Notes under the pieces: generated by a model | The model's input: the letters and a program-made list of their open reading frames with translations, nothing else | Database searches by the model: none | Told to the model about the DNA's origin: nothing | Translations under genes and position numbers: made by a program | In this document: in pieces, positions 36,556 to 47,457 of the stretch | How positions within the stretch are numbered: position 1 is the stretch's first letter | Layout of the letters: each line of letters starts with the position of its first letter | Assembly: GCA_963922205.1 (NCBI GenBank) | Contig: CAWUHX010000145.1 | Span: 558,001-622,000 of the forward strand | DNA length: 64,000 nt | Reading direction: 5' to 3' | From: Romanomermis culicivorax | Taxonomy: Eukaryota; Nematoda; Enoplea; Mermithida; Mermithidae

Positions 36556-37352
36556 CAGTGTTTTTTTTTTGTGCCAAAACATGGTTTTTGGCACAAAAAA
36601 ATTTGGAATGGCACAAAAAATTTTGGGCGTTTGTGCCAATTGGCACAAATTTTTTGACTAGTCGAATGCCGAATTTCTTTGATTTTTAGTCATTTTAGGG
36701 GCTGAAAACGCAAAATTTTTTCGGCGCTTCGCGCCGAATCAATTACTTAAGTGTAATATTAGTCATGGTGTCAGGAACCTGAAAGAATTGTATTCGAATA
36801 GTAGATTTGTATGATCGCAACAAACTTTGAGGTTGTCAATGATTGAAAAATGAATTAGTTAACTTCTACTCGAAATTTTTATTTTTGGTGTTTGATTCGA
36901 ACAGAAAAATTTACCTGGTTGGCACAATTTTTCTACCAAAAATTTACGCGACGTGACTTCCGTTCTAGTTTTTTCCAGGAAAAATTTTTATGGACATCCG
37001 TAATTTATTTACATCGGTGTTAAGAAGAAATCCGTAGCCGAAAATTAAAGAAAAATATAAAATGCCTGAAAAGTTTTAATCTGAATTCTCGCAGCATCTG
37101 ATTTCTTTCCGAATCGTATAAACTGGTTTCTTCATTAGTTTTTCTTATCGCCCTGACGCGCTTAAGATAGAATAGAGTTGGCACGATTTTTTATGCAAAT
37201 TAGTGCGGCAAAAGTAACCTTTAGTTATATTTTTGTCGAACTTTTGGCATAAAACTTTTTCTAGGCTGGAAAAAATTTTTTGTGCCATTGGCACAATGAT
37301 TTTTGCCCTTGGTGCCGATTGGCGCAAATGTCCATGCACAAAAAAAACGCTG
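36556..37352. mobile_element. B-body hAT-like MITE (word GTGCCAATTGGCAC), copy 1
   Basis: It begins CAGTGTTTTTTTTTTTGTGC and ends GCACAAAAAAAACGCTG. TTTGTGCCAATTGGCACAAA at 36630-36649 is a perfect 20-bp palindrome, with variants (GTGCCATTGGCAC, GTGCCGATTGGCGC) near the right end. The body has a TCGGCGCTTCGCGCCGA hairpin near 36720. It directly follows the A-body element, and TCTCGCTC occurs both at 33401-33408 and 37353-37360, flanking the composite. Further copies lie at 45263, 48020 and 51262. Non-coding. Confidence 0.75.
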
Positions 37353-37363
37353 TCTCGCTCGAT

Positions 37364-38688
37364 CAGGGTTGGCAAGGCTTTGGTTTTTTGGTTTTTGGTT
37401 TTTTTGGTTTTTTAAAAAAACCAAAAAATTGGAAAATCTCTGGTTTTTTGGTTTTTTTCCAAAATCATTGGGAAACTGTTTTTTCACATTAGTTGATCTT
37501 CTAGGCATGTATTGCTGTCTATCTAAATCAACAAAACAATTAATTTAGTTGAATTGACTTCACTACAAAGTAGAAAAAAGTCGTATTTTTATGATACATT
37601 TCGTACACAAAGATGTAATATAAATCAATCGATATCCTTTGTGCAATCTTGCAACCACACATTCAGTACATGAGTCAACTTTGCTATAATTTGCCCACAA
37701 AAAAGTAGACACTAAATCTTTCGTGGAGTGTACTCCGACCATACGGGGTGACATCCATTGATCTGATCCATATCATCTTCAAAATGTTATAAAATATGAT
37801 TGAGTTTAATATACTGAATTTATTGTTACGGTAAGCTTTTTAATTTTCTTAGCTCGAAATTTCAAAATATAAATGAGACAACAATAATAAAATTTTATAC
37901 AGATCAGTTAAGCATACTGTAGGTTAACAAAGAGAGGAGCTTTTGAGTGGTTCATTTTTATGGGACTTGACGTCGCTACTAAGTAGAAAAAATCATACAA
38001 AAATATGTATCTATCATGCAAGCGAGAATAGTATATAAATAAGACCCATTTGCTGTAGTTATAGCTCGCAGACAGATTTGAGAAGCAAAAATTTGGAAAC
38101 TTCTGAAATGTCTATGTGTGACCTTCAACTGCAGTTTGTAATATTAATAACATATGTAATATCAATTTAAAACCCTCTTATCGAAAACGGTATACCTAAA
38201 AATTGTCATTTCAACTTCTCTGTGCATATGTATGTATTATATGTGATGCATTGATACAATTCTGTAGTTGATTTCTTTTGAGTTTTGGTTGCGTACATTG
38301 TGTATTGTATATTTCTCTCTATTTGTAACTTTTCTTCTTTTCCTTGAATTTGCCCCTTACAAATCGCATGCTCTGTTCCATTTTTACTTTTCTTGTGTTC
38401 TTCACTCATGGTTCCTTTTTTATGTGCCCACTATTACTGTATTCCTATTGCTAAATAGGGATTTCCTATAGCATAAAATAATGACATTTCTGATAAGATT
38501 AATACTTCTAGCTGCCATTTTACGGCTCCCTAACTAATCTTAGATGATACAGAGAGCTTCCAGCAGTTTTTTACATAGTTATTTTGATGTACCAAACATT
38601 CTAAAGAATTGAACCACAAAAAAACCACTAAAAACCATTAAAAAACCAAAAAGTCGAAATTTCAAAAGTTTGGTTTTTGCCAACCCTG
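37364..38688. mobile_element. hAT element with CAGGGTTGGCAA ends and perfect duplication CGCTCGAT
   Basis: The left end is CAGGGTTGGCAAGGC and the inverted right end CAGGGTTGGCAAAAACC, a classic hAT terminus. CGCTCGAT stands on both sides (37356-37363 and 38689-38696). Subterminal DNA is runs of GGTTTTTTGG and its complement. The interior (about 37560-38560) has no transposase and is AT-rich. It is probably a non-autonomous relative of the element whose right end is at 48014. Confidence 0.9.
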
Positions 38689-38710
38689 CGCTCGATTGAT
38701 TCAGTAAAGG

Positions 38711-38929
38711 CATACCTGTACTTGGGGGGGGGAGACCCTCCCCAACTTGGCCAACCATGTACCCAACATCACCCAACCCCCCACCAGTTTGGAAAAAATT
38801 AAAAAAATTCGCAAAAAGTGCATGTTTTTTGGCCTTTTTTGGGAAAAATTTCGACTTTTTTCGACCCCCTCCCCCCAAATTTCGGATTTACCCCCCCCCC
38901 CCCAACTGGTCGTAGGTCTTACAGGTATG
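38711..38929. mobile_element. 219-bp hAT-type MITE, CATACCTGTA ends, G/C runs
   Basis: It starts CATACCTGTACTTGGGGGGG and ends GTCTTACAGGTATG. The flanking 8-mers AGTAAAGG (38703-38710) and AGTAAGGG (38930-38937) differ at one base. A second copy, opposite in orientation, sits at 57669-57869 inside a Harbinger transposase remnant; the two share CCAACTTGGCCAACC and the G-runs. Confidence 0.85.
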
Positions 38930-38937
38930 AGTAAGGG

Positions 38938-39446
38938 CGGTGTTGTAAGTTCGTCGCTCGATTAAAGGCCGATTATAATAATCCGCAAAATTTGTGGATT
39001 TTTTGAGTTTCGTTGTGACAAATTTTCTGGCTTAGGCTTAGACTTACTGTTAGGAAGCAGTAAGCGTAAACTACTCACATTTTTTCGACCAATGATTTAT
39101 GAAAGTTCTCGCTCTGCAATCCTTGTGATTACCATCGCCAATCATTTAGCTGAAATGAGGGAGTTAGCCTTAGAAAGCTAATCTTTTTTGATGGAAAAGC
39201 TGAAAAATGTCAACTTTGGACTAGCTATAAGTGTTTTTCTGATAATGATCTAATTTAGTCTAACGTAAAAAATTTTAATTTCTTCGGCACTTTGAGCCAT
39301 ATTACGTTTTATGTTTTAGGCAAAAGTTACCATTTTTCAACCGTTTTCCAGACTTTTGGACGCAAAAAATCAAATTTTTTCGTTGTAATTGTAATAACCC
39401 CTAAAATCTTCGAGCAATTGATGACCCCATGTATAAAAAGTACCCT
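38938..39446. other. Intergenic DNA, nothing recognised
   Basis: A single GGCTTAGGCTTAGACT word lies near 39030. Otherwise AT-rich and unassigned. Confidence 0.4.
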
Positions 39447-39454
39447 GTCCTGAC

Positions 39455-40241
39455 CACTGTTTTTTTCTACATTGCACTATAATGTGCAAAAAAATATGGA
39501 ATGTGTAAAATGTTTTTGAGGTCTTTCCACAAATGTGGAAGAAAAATTTGGGGTTTTAATATTGAAAATATGCATTTTGGTGCATTTTAGGAGGTCCAAA
39601 TCTCAAACTTTTCCGGCGCTTCGCGTCGGCTATAAGTTTCATAATCATTATTATTTATTAACGAGGTCAGGCGCGGCTTTTAGCATGTCTACATTCACTT
39701 ACCATTTAATCTTAGTTTTCATTATCTTAAACGTATTATTTCATGTTTAATTGGCAATCTTGAATATTAATCTTTATATTTAATGACGATATCCGCATTT
39801 TTTCCTTCATAGGTTTTTTGAGAAAGATCAACACGTCAACTTTCTAAACTTTTTTAAGCGTTTATTCCTTTCTTAACGTAAATTGAATTCAAAAGCTTCA
39901 TGCAAGTATTTTTGGAAAATTTCTAAGCTTCTGACTCATAACTTTTCGGCCAAATTTATGAAAGGTTACGAACAAATATGGTTTTAAAATTCTTTTAAAT
40001 GATATATTTCTAGAAATGACGATTTATGAATATAAAATTTAAATCTAATTTTTGAGATATATGATCAGAATGATTATCAGAATGCTTTAAAAAGCTCAAA
40101 AACACCTAAACAAAGCGTTTATGAGCATTTTTAAGCGAAAAAACGAGGATTTTAAGACGAAAAAATTTTTTTTCGACATGTGGAAAAAAATTTGACTTCT
40201 CTCTACATTTATGGAAAAAAGTTCCTGGAAAAAAATAAGTG
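39455..40241. mobile_element. A-body hAT-like MITE (word CCACAAATGTGG), 787 bp, with 8-bp duplication
   Basis: The ends are CACTGTTTTTTTCTAC and, inverted, CACTTATTTTTTTCCAGG. Flanking 8-mers GTCCTGAC (39447-39454) and GTCCTGCC (40242-40249) match at seven of eight positions. The internal order is that of 33417-36550 and 45449-46492: CCACAAATGTGG, GGTGCATTTTAGGAGGTCC, a GGCGCTTCGCGTCGG hairpin and TCAGGCGCGGCTTTTAGCAT. It lies about 400 bp upstream of the ferritin start codon. Confidence 0.85.
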
Positions 40242-40249
40242 GTCCTGCC

Positions 40250-40633
40250 TCGACTTCGGAGCTAGCTCAAAGGTATGGATCAAAGCCTCAAAATTTTAAG
40301 GCGAAAAGGGACTCGGCGAAAATGATGAAAAAATCTCGACTTTGTTTGCGAAGTGTAGCGAGAGCCGAAAAGATCTGTACGGAAAATAACAGTGGTTCAC
40401 ACATCGCAGCATTGTTTTAGTCCCAAATGGGTTGTTTTGAAGAAAATAATTTCGAGAAGCATATTTTTATAAAATTTTCATATGCTCCTTTGCTCTCAGT
40501 CGTATTAATTCTCTACAGCTGACCCTTCGATAATTTATTCGCTCAAGGCAAAACGTAAACAAACTAGCTTGGAATTTGTATTTTTTGGTCTCTGTTTTAT
40601 AGATATTCTGATTCGCTGCGAATTATTGCAACT
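40250..40633 (+). other. Upstream region of ferritin, probable 5' untranslated region
   Basis: An acceptor-like TCTCTGTTTTATAG ends near 40592, so at least the last 40 bp before the start codon are probably the end of a 5' untranslated exon. The upstream exon and promoter were not located. CAGTGG at about 40391 lacks the paired stem of an iron-responsive element. Confidence 0.4.
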
Positions 40634-42869
40634 ATGAATTCTTCATCGATAATTCGTCATAATTACCATCAAGATTGCGAAGCAGCAATCAATAAGCAAA
40701 TTAATTTGGAAATGTACGCCAGCTACGTTTACTTGTCCATGGTCCGTAAAGCCTTTTTTCATTACTATTAAAAAATTGCTCTAACCCACTGTTTTTAACA
40801 AACATGTAGGCTCATCACTTCGAACGTGACGACGTCTGTTTGCCCGGTTTCGCCAAATTTTTCTCTAAATCGAGCGACGAAGAACGTGAACACGCTCAAA
40901 AATTAATGGGTTTGCAAAATAAACGCGGCGGTCGTATCGTTTTGCAGAATATTCAGGTCAGTTTGGTGATTTTGGGTCTCGTTTTGACATCCGAATTTTC
41001 ACGCTGTCGTCATGTCTGACGTCTTAGCATAGTTTTGTGTTATGCCTATTTATTCTGGATTCTAAAATTTTACGTTGTTCTGGTCGAGGCTTTTTTCCGC
41101 ACAGTGTGGACTTTTTTCTGCCTGTGCGGAAAATTTCTACGTTTTCTGTACAGAACTGAAATTTTTTGAGCGTTTCTGCTGCTGGCACTCATAAAAAGGT
41201 GAGTTTTGATTCAATTTAGAAGCTCAAAATCACAAACTTTCCCGGCGCTTCCCTCCGGAAATGACAGTAATTTATAATATGCACTAAAAATTATGCTGAA
41301 GCACAGAAAAAAAAGGTTTGGCTTCATTTCTCAGTTATTCTTGATTGCTTCCATGAATTTTCTATGTCTCATCTCATATTAGAGCGAGTCAAAGTCGACG
41401 CTTCTTTCGATAATATCGTAAGAATAAGAATTTTCGCAATGAATATTAATTTGTTGATTTATAAAATCTAAACCGAGAATATAACAAATTATCTTTAAAA
41501 TACATTTTCTAACATTTCATCAGCTCCTGTGTTCGAAAATTTTCCGAAAAAGTTCAACATTTATGATTCCCGTGATTTGAAGTTCCTTTTTTAATTTATC
41601 AATCGGTTAGGATTTTGTTAGAAATTAAGATTCTTTATTGACCTTCTTAAATTCTTTCTCTCTCATGAAGTTAACTTTTTGAACACAAAGTTTTTCATTG
41701 GGAAACGATGACTACATGATTTTCGATTGAAAATATAAAGCTTGTATTTTAGAGATTAGGGTTGAAAAGACTCATTTTCCAACAGTTTAGAATATCACAA
41801 TCTAAAAATTGAATACATTAAAATCTGTAAATCTTCAGCTCTAATTACAGGAATGCCAGCAGCAATTATTTTTTTTGCTCGATCATTCTGAAATGATGTT
41901 GATTTATAAAAACGGACACTTTTGAACATTTTCGTGGTAATCTACAATTTTCGCTCGTTTCGCGCATGTTTCAAATGATTTCAATTGGAAACGGAAAAAA
42001 TTTTCGTGTATGAAAAAAATTTCCGCACGATGCGGATAATGGCATACGGAAAAAATCCTGGTTCCATTCGAATTCTTAAAAAACGCTTTTTCTGAGCTTT
42101 TTCGACAATGTCAGATTTTTTTCGTGTAAGAATGATGTTCATGATTTTCCATGGGCATGTCTTTCTCGGACTTTCGTTTTCAAACATTTTAGAAACCTGA
42201 ACGCGACGAATGGGGTAGTGGTTTGGAAGCAATGCAAGCAGCTTTAGCTTTGGAACGCAACGTGAACCAATCTTTGATCGATTTGCATAAATTGGCAGCC
42301 CAGCACGAAGATCCGCATGTAAATAAAGTTTTATGTAGAGTCATTTTAGTATCGATCATCAGGCTGAATTTCCATCACCAAATTCAACTAATTTTATTTC
42401 TACTTCTAATTTTGCATGTTTTCGGTTAATGTCACCGGGACGTTCTCATGTGAGTGATTCCCAAGTGAACGATTTCTAAGTGAGCGATTCCCAATTGAGC
42501 GATTCTCATGTGAGCGGCTCAATTGGGGATTCGCTCACTTGGTAACAGACCATGTCACCCATTCCGAACTCGAAGTTTCATTTTTTTAGGATTTAACAGA
42601 GCTAAAAATCGGCCAGAAGTTTCGTTCGACTATATAAATGAAATGCATTTTTTGATTATAAATCTGCCCAATCTGCTGTCTTCTGGTGGTTATATTTTGT
42701 CTTATACTATTCTGTTTTTTAGTTGTGCGACTTCTTGGAAGCTCATTTCTTGAACGAACAAGTCGACTCGATCAAGCAAATCGCATGTTACGTCACCAAT
42801 TTGAAACGCGCCGGACCCGGTTTGGGCGAATATATGTTCGACAAAGAAACCTTGCACGGCGATAAGTAG
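40634..42869 (+). CDS. Ferritin heavy-chain-like subunit, complete, four exons
   Basis: Exons 40634-40741, 40810-40956, 42193-42318 and 42723-42869 join in phase 0 to 175 residues plus TAG. The protein lacks a signal peptide, so it is the cytosolic type. Ferroxidase residues of H chains are all present: E26 and Y33 ([11 protein letters not shown]), E61 and H64 (DEEREHA), the E of LERNVNQSL and the Q of LNEQVDSI. It ends [18 protein letters not shown], typical of invertebrate soma ferritins. The product should oxidise Fe(II) and store iron in a 24-subunit shell. Donors are GTCCGT (weak), GTCAGT and GTAAAT, plus one intron in the 5' untranslated region. Intron 2 holds a CCGCAC-word element and intron 3 an inverted phrase repeat. 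No iron-responsive element was recognised near the coding start. Confidence 0.95.
41083..42063. mobile_element. hAT-like MITE with CCGCAC/GTGCGG word in ferritin intron 2
   Basis: The left end carries CTTTTTTCCGCACAGTGTGG and CTGTGCGGAAAATTT; the right end carries TTTCCGCACGATGCGGA and ACGGAAAAAATCCTGG. The inner text AGAAGCTCAAAATCACAAAC followed by CCCGGCGCTTCCCTCCGG matches the A body (AGGTCCAAATCTCAAACTTT, CCGGCGCTTCGCG). The layout is that of the CCACATGTGG elements with another word. No target duplication was resolved, so the ends are approximate. Confidence 0.6.
42435..42556. repeat. Inverted phrase repeat, AGTGAGCGATTCCCAA, in ferritin intron 3
   Basis: Four direct variants of AAGTGAGCGATTCCCAATTG are followed by their reverse complement GCTCAATTGGGGATTCGCTC, making a small foldback. 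It is a compact example of the phrase style seen in the elements at 5153, 17205 and 25916. Confidence 0.6.
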
Positions 42870-43582
42870 ATTTATGTATCCTAAACTGAAACGCCGGTAT
42901 ATTTGGAAAATACTTATTTTTTTCTGTTTTCGACGATGAGACTTGATTATTTTTTCTACACTTTTCCATTTTCAACATTCGAGTCTCGTTAATCTTGTTT
43001 AGTCTGTGTTTATACATATCTGGCATGCACTAAAAAAATTTCAAAGTTGAAATCATACGAATGACTTGGAGAATTTTTGTTGTTGGAAGATTCGCTCAAT
43101 TTATTTCTTTCCATCTTTCGTTTTCTCGTGTGCATGCGTGATGATATGCTTATAGTGCTATAGAATCACTTTTTTCTAAATTTGTATCAGTTTTGTTGAA
43201 TCATATGTGACAGTCTCTACGGTTCGTCTAATTTTTTTCTAACGGTTATAGTAAGAAATTCCAGTTTCAGTTCGTTCATCGCATTTGTCGTTTAAATTCA
43301 TTTTTCATTAGATAGAACCAAACAGGATTTCGAGAAGGACAAATTATAGCCAACTTTTTGGGAGTCCTGTGATTTCGAAAAGTTGTGCGCTTTTTTTCTG
43401 TTCACCGTTCGATATTGATCCCTACTGATTACTTAGCTATACATAAACGATGTGCTATATCATGCACAAAATGAATGTGTTGATTCAAAACGAACGCATG
43501 TATTGATTGAAGGTTTTTTCCAAACCCAAAGTATGTCTGGTTTTCGTGAAATTCTTCCAATTCGGAAGTCGTTTCTAATAAA
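42870..43582 (+). other. Probable ferritin 3' untranslated region with AATAAA signal
   Basis: The first clear poly(A) signal downstream of the stop is AATAAA at 43577-43582 (context TTTCTAATAAAGTTTTAC). Nothing else is recognised in the stretch. Confidence 0.45.
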
Positions 43583-44827
43583 GTTTTACACTAAAATTTT
43601 TCATTTAAAAAAACGCTGAGAGTACTTATTTTCGATCCAATGATGTGATATAAGGTTCAGCCGAAATTCGTAAATGTTTCAAATTTACGTCCGTTCCAGC
43701 GTTTCTGAAAGCATACTACTGTTCAAGACACAATTTCTGGTAGAATTTAACTCTCTTATAAGTAAAAAATTGAACCCACCTGAAAATCACATATCTTGAT
43801 GCGTTGAGAACGAAAATGATATCCATTTGGTCTGAAATTCAAAACTCGCATCGCTACAAAGACAAAAATTGAAAATTTTCGATTTTTTCAATTTTTTCAA
43901 TTTTTAGCATACATTTCTTTCAACTTTTGCAGGTTTAGGTGCGTCAGACATCGTGTTCTGTAAATTTACTCCTTATTAGACGAATGAATGGGCTACAATT
44001 TACTGAGATTTATTAGTGTAAAATGTGTACTAATAGTACAACGGTGCTCGAGCCATCAAATTTTGAGATGAAAACATGCAATTTTTTCCACAAAAGTCAC
44101 CATATCTACTGCTAAAGCTCAGGAGCACAAAAATTTCCCAATGCAATAATTAATTTACAATATCTTCTCCCTGCTGACAAAAAATTACAAAAATCTACGT
44201 GATGCTAAGGGGGTCGGTCGCAGGACTTGGAGTTTGAATAACATCATATAATGGAATTTTCTGACAATTGCAACCTCCATTGTGGGCGAATCACAACTTT
44301 ATAAATTTCAAAAATGAGACATTGTAACAAGTTTCGTATGCTGAATATTAAGATAATTCTTATCTTGCATAAAAAATAGAACTCACAAAATTAAAGTATC
44401 CCATAGTTGTGAATTCTCGTATTTTTTAGTTTTTTTTTATCTATTTATTTACGAGACTTGAAATGTTTCGGCCCACGCATAAAGCGACTTCGTAGTTAAG
44501 CATTCATTAGATGCGAAATATAATGCTCTATAATTTTGTATAAACATATTTTTCCTGTTCCGCATTTTACCTTTTTCAGGAAGTTTTAGAAGAATGTAAA
44601 AGGTTTGTAAAATCTGTTTTAAGCAGAAATGACTGTATCTACTACTAAAATTTATAAGGACGGAAAGTTTCCCTATGCAGTGAATAGTTCACAATGTCTT
44701 TTACAAAAAAACACGCAATTTCACGTACGGCTAGTGGGCTCAATCTACAAAAAAACTGCTGCACCAAATATGTGATATTCAGGTGGGGTTAATTTTTACT
44801 CATTACAGCCTGTATAAGGAAACTACG
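43583..44827. other. Intergenic DNA, nothing recognised
   Basis: AT-rich DNA between ferritin and the MITE at 44828, without coding or repeat structure that I can support. Confidence 0.4.
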
Positions 44828-45072
44828 TATAGTCTGTTTTCTTGAAATGCTACTAAATAATGAAAGTGGAAAGCAAATAGTATTTCAGATCTTCACGGTT
44901 TTCTCTCAAACGATATAACATATAGGACTGGAAATTTGTGAGCACACTGACCTAACCCTTGACAATTTTTTGAGTTAAAAATTTTAGGGTAAGAGCTCCA
45001 TGTAAAGGATTTTGATGATAGTACTAATTTGTGTCACTTTTCTATTTGGAAGCATTATAAAAAACAGACTAT
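44828..45072. mobile_element. Mariner-like MITE, TATAGTCTGTTTT family, copy 2
   Basis: Ends TATAGTCTGTTTTCTTGAAA and, inverted, TATAGTCTGTTTTTTATAAT. Internal words GAAAGTGGAAAGCAAATAGT, GGAAATTTGTGAGCACACTG and AAGAGCTCCATGTA match copy 1 at 2484-2731 in the same order. Confidence 0.8.
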
Positions 45073-45262
45073 AAATTAGTTCCAAAATTTTGATCGTAAA
45101 GATCCCGATTTCATGAATTGATCTATTGGATTCGTTTGTAATCATTTCCGTTCCGCTTCGCGCAGCATTGACAAAACGCAAAGTATGTACTAGATGATTT
45201 TTATATATGCATATCAAATGTATATTTACTGTATTTCTTATCTGGTTTTTTTTGGTTCCGTA

Positions 45263-45448
45263 CCAGTGTTTTTTTTGGGCCGAAACATGGTTTTTGGCAC
45301 AAAAAAATTTTGAGCGTTTGTGCCAATGGGCACAAATTTTTTGACTGGTCTAAGGCTAAATTTCCTTGATTTTTAGTCATTTTAAGGGCTGAAAACGCAA
45401 AATTTTCTCGGAGCTTCGCGCCGATTCAATGGGTTTAATATTGACTAT
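45263..45448. mobile_element. B-body hAT-like MITE, left part (word GTGCCAATGGGCAC)
   Basis: CAGTGTTTTTTTTGGGCCG, GTTTTTGGCACAAAAAAATT, TTTGTGCCAATGGGCACAAA and the TCGGAGCTTCGCGCCGA hairpin follow the order of 36556-37352. The right part is missing; an A-body element begins at 45449. Confidence 0.65.
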
Positions 45449-46492
45449 TCACTGTTTTTTTTTCCACGAACTTTTTTCCACAAATGTGGAAAGAAGTCAA
45501 TTTTTTTTCCGCATGTGGAAAAAAAATTTTTCCACATTTGCACTATAATGTGGAAAAAAAATCTGGAATGTGGAAAAAATTTTTGAGGTCTTTCCACAAA
45601 TGTGGAAGAAAAATTTGGGGTTTTAGGAGGTCCAAATCTCAAAATTTTCCAATCATCATTATTCATTAAGTAGCTCAGGTGCGGCTTTTATCATGTCTAC
45701 CTTCATTTATCACTTAATTTATAATAGTTTTCATCATCTTAAACGTAGTATCTCATGTTTTAATTGGTCATCTTCAACATTTTATCATAATATTTAATGA
45801 AGATTCGCATTTTTTCCTTTTGAGAAAGATCAATACGTCAAGTCTCTATGCTTTACGATGCGATTATTTCTTTGCTAACGTAAAATCAATTCAAAAGCTT
45901 CATGGAAATATCTTTCGGAAATTTATACTCTTCTTACTCATATATTTTCGACCAAGTTCATGAGAGTTTACAAATAAATTACAGATTTTAAAATTTTTCA
46001 AGTAAAATTCTAGAGATTACGACTCTTGAACACAAAATTGGAATCTATTTCTTGAAATAAATGTTCGGAAAATTGATTTTCCAGCATCCCAGAATGTCAA
46101 TATACCCAAAAAAATTTCCGGCGCTTGGCGCCGGAAAGATTCCCATCTTTTTTGGGCTTTCACTTGTCATCATAGAGGACTTGACCATCGATTTCTCATG
46201 CAATTCGAAGTCAATTATGCTCTTGGATAGTTTGTTAGAAAATTTGTTCCACAATGCTTGTTGGTTAGGCTTTAAAAGCGAACTTTAAATTTTTTCTTCG
46301 ATTTTAATGAATTAACTTCTCTAAAAACACCGGAAGGCAGTAAAAAGCTCAAAAACAGTGCGATAAAGCGTCTGTGAGTATTTTTTAGCCAAAAACGAAA
46401 ATTTTAAGACGAAAAAAAATTTTTTCCACATGTGGAAAAAATTTGACCCCTTTCCACATTTGTGGAAAAAAGTTCGAGGAAAAAAACAGCGC
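45449..46492. mobile_element. A-body hAT-like MITE (word CCACATGTGG), full-length, inverted relative to 33417-36550
   Basis: The left end is CACTGTTTTTTTTTCCACGA and the inverted right end CGCTGTTTTTTTCCTCGAAC; both go on with ACTTTTTTCCACAAATGTGG for an inverted repeat of about 85 bp. The body runs through TTAGGAGGTCC, CAGGTGCGGCTTTTATCATG, the GGCGCTTGGCGCC hairpin near 46120 and AGAGGACTTGACCATCG, the empty target of the hAT transposon at 33738. No flanking duplication is clear. Non-coding. Confidence 0.8.
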
Positions 46493-46975
46493 GACAGAGT
46501 TAAGATGAGATCACACAACAAACAAATCAAATGCTATCGTAAATTTTCAATTCAGGAGACTTCTTAACTTTATTCGATTCGGTTCATATGACTATTCTGT
46601 TGAGTTGACTTATTCTAATCAAAAAGCTAAGGATTATTATTTAGTAAATTTAACTTATGTTTGAATTTTCTTTTGGGTGAAGTTGATTTGATTCTGTAGT
46701 TTATCTGAACATTTGGCAGATTTTACTGACCATGAGTCACTGAGCAGTGCTGGTGAGCAATACACAGCATTACTTGTGACTGCTGAAGTCTGCTGACAGC
46801 CATCAGCATTTGGTGAGATGACTTGAGCAGCCCTAAAATTTTGAGGGAGACAGCAGACCCACTGGAGAAAGAGGCAGCTGACGGATTTTTAGGTCCAAAA
46901 ATGGGTTGAAAATAGACCACCAACCACCAAGTATTCTGGTTGAAGGGCTGTAAGCAGTATGAATGTTGAAGAAAG
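46493..46975. other. Intergenic DNA, nothing firmly recognised
   Basis: At 46725-46880 words such as GAGCAGTGCTGGTGAGCAAT and CTGCTGACAGCCATCAGCAT recur imperfectly, but neither a boundary nor a family could be set. Confidence 0.35.
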
Positions 46976-47410
46976 AGAAAGAAAGAAAGAAATTTATTAA
47001 ATGCGAATAAATACAAGAGTAAATACGACTAATACAGAAAAGCTCATGGACGTGACAAAAGCACGTGCGAATTGAGCTTTAAAAAATGACTCAATTTAGA
47101 CCGAAAACAGGGCATATTATTCGAACGAAAGATATCATTGGGTAGGGAATTCCAAACATCAATATTTCGCGAGCAAAAATCATGTTTTAAAGCGCTAGAG
47201 TTATATTTCGATTTATACAATTTAAATAAGTTAGACGCGCGATAATTGAATGGACTCAAAGTGAAAAATAAGTCGGGTGGAATAACTTTAAATTTCAAAA
47301 TTAAGAATATGTAAGATAGGTCGATACACGTCGAAAAGTAAGATAGGTCGATACAGGTCGAAGAAAGAAACATCAAACTTTTTTTCAGCCTGTAAAAACA
47401 CAATTTACAG
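46976..47410 (-). mobile_element. LINE 3' end, 5'-truncated, with TTTC tail
   Basis: On the minus strand a reverse-transcriptase C-terminal frame (47403-47044) is followed by a short 3' untranslated region ending in GCATTTAATAAATTTC and a (TTTC)n tail at 46976-46992. A second copy of the same 3' end lies at 48226-48384, so the tail is the true 3' end of the family. Confidence 0.75.
47044..47403 (-). pseudogene. Non-LTR retrotransposon ORF2, C-terminal fragment
   Basis: The frame reads FFTLSPFNYRASNLFKLYKS, HDFCSRNIDVWNSLPNDIFR and PCFRSKLSHFLKL. This is the end of ORF2 in CR1/L2-like LINEs, where a LF(K)xxxx...FFSxRxxxxWNSLPxxV...FKxxL stretch follows the reverse transcriptase. STCIDLSY occurs twice in a row from a 27-bp tandem duplication. 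The reverse transcriptase itself is missing. The exact clade cannot be set. Confidence 0.7.
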
Positions 47411-47457
47411 GCAACTCAATGAATAAATGATCTCGGCAAGTGAAAGTGATGAAAAAA

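Noticed and set aside
40380..40410. CAGTGG upstream of ferritin as an iron-responsive element loop
   Set aside because: The five bases on each side (AATAA and TTCAC) do not pair beyond two base pairs, and no bulged C is placed correctly.
46723..47016. 97-codon minus-strand open frame MYLFAFNKFLSFFLFLQH...
   Set aside because: It overlaps the LINE tail and a region of TGCTG words; no protein family is recognised.
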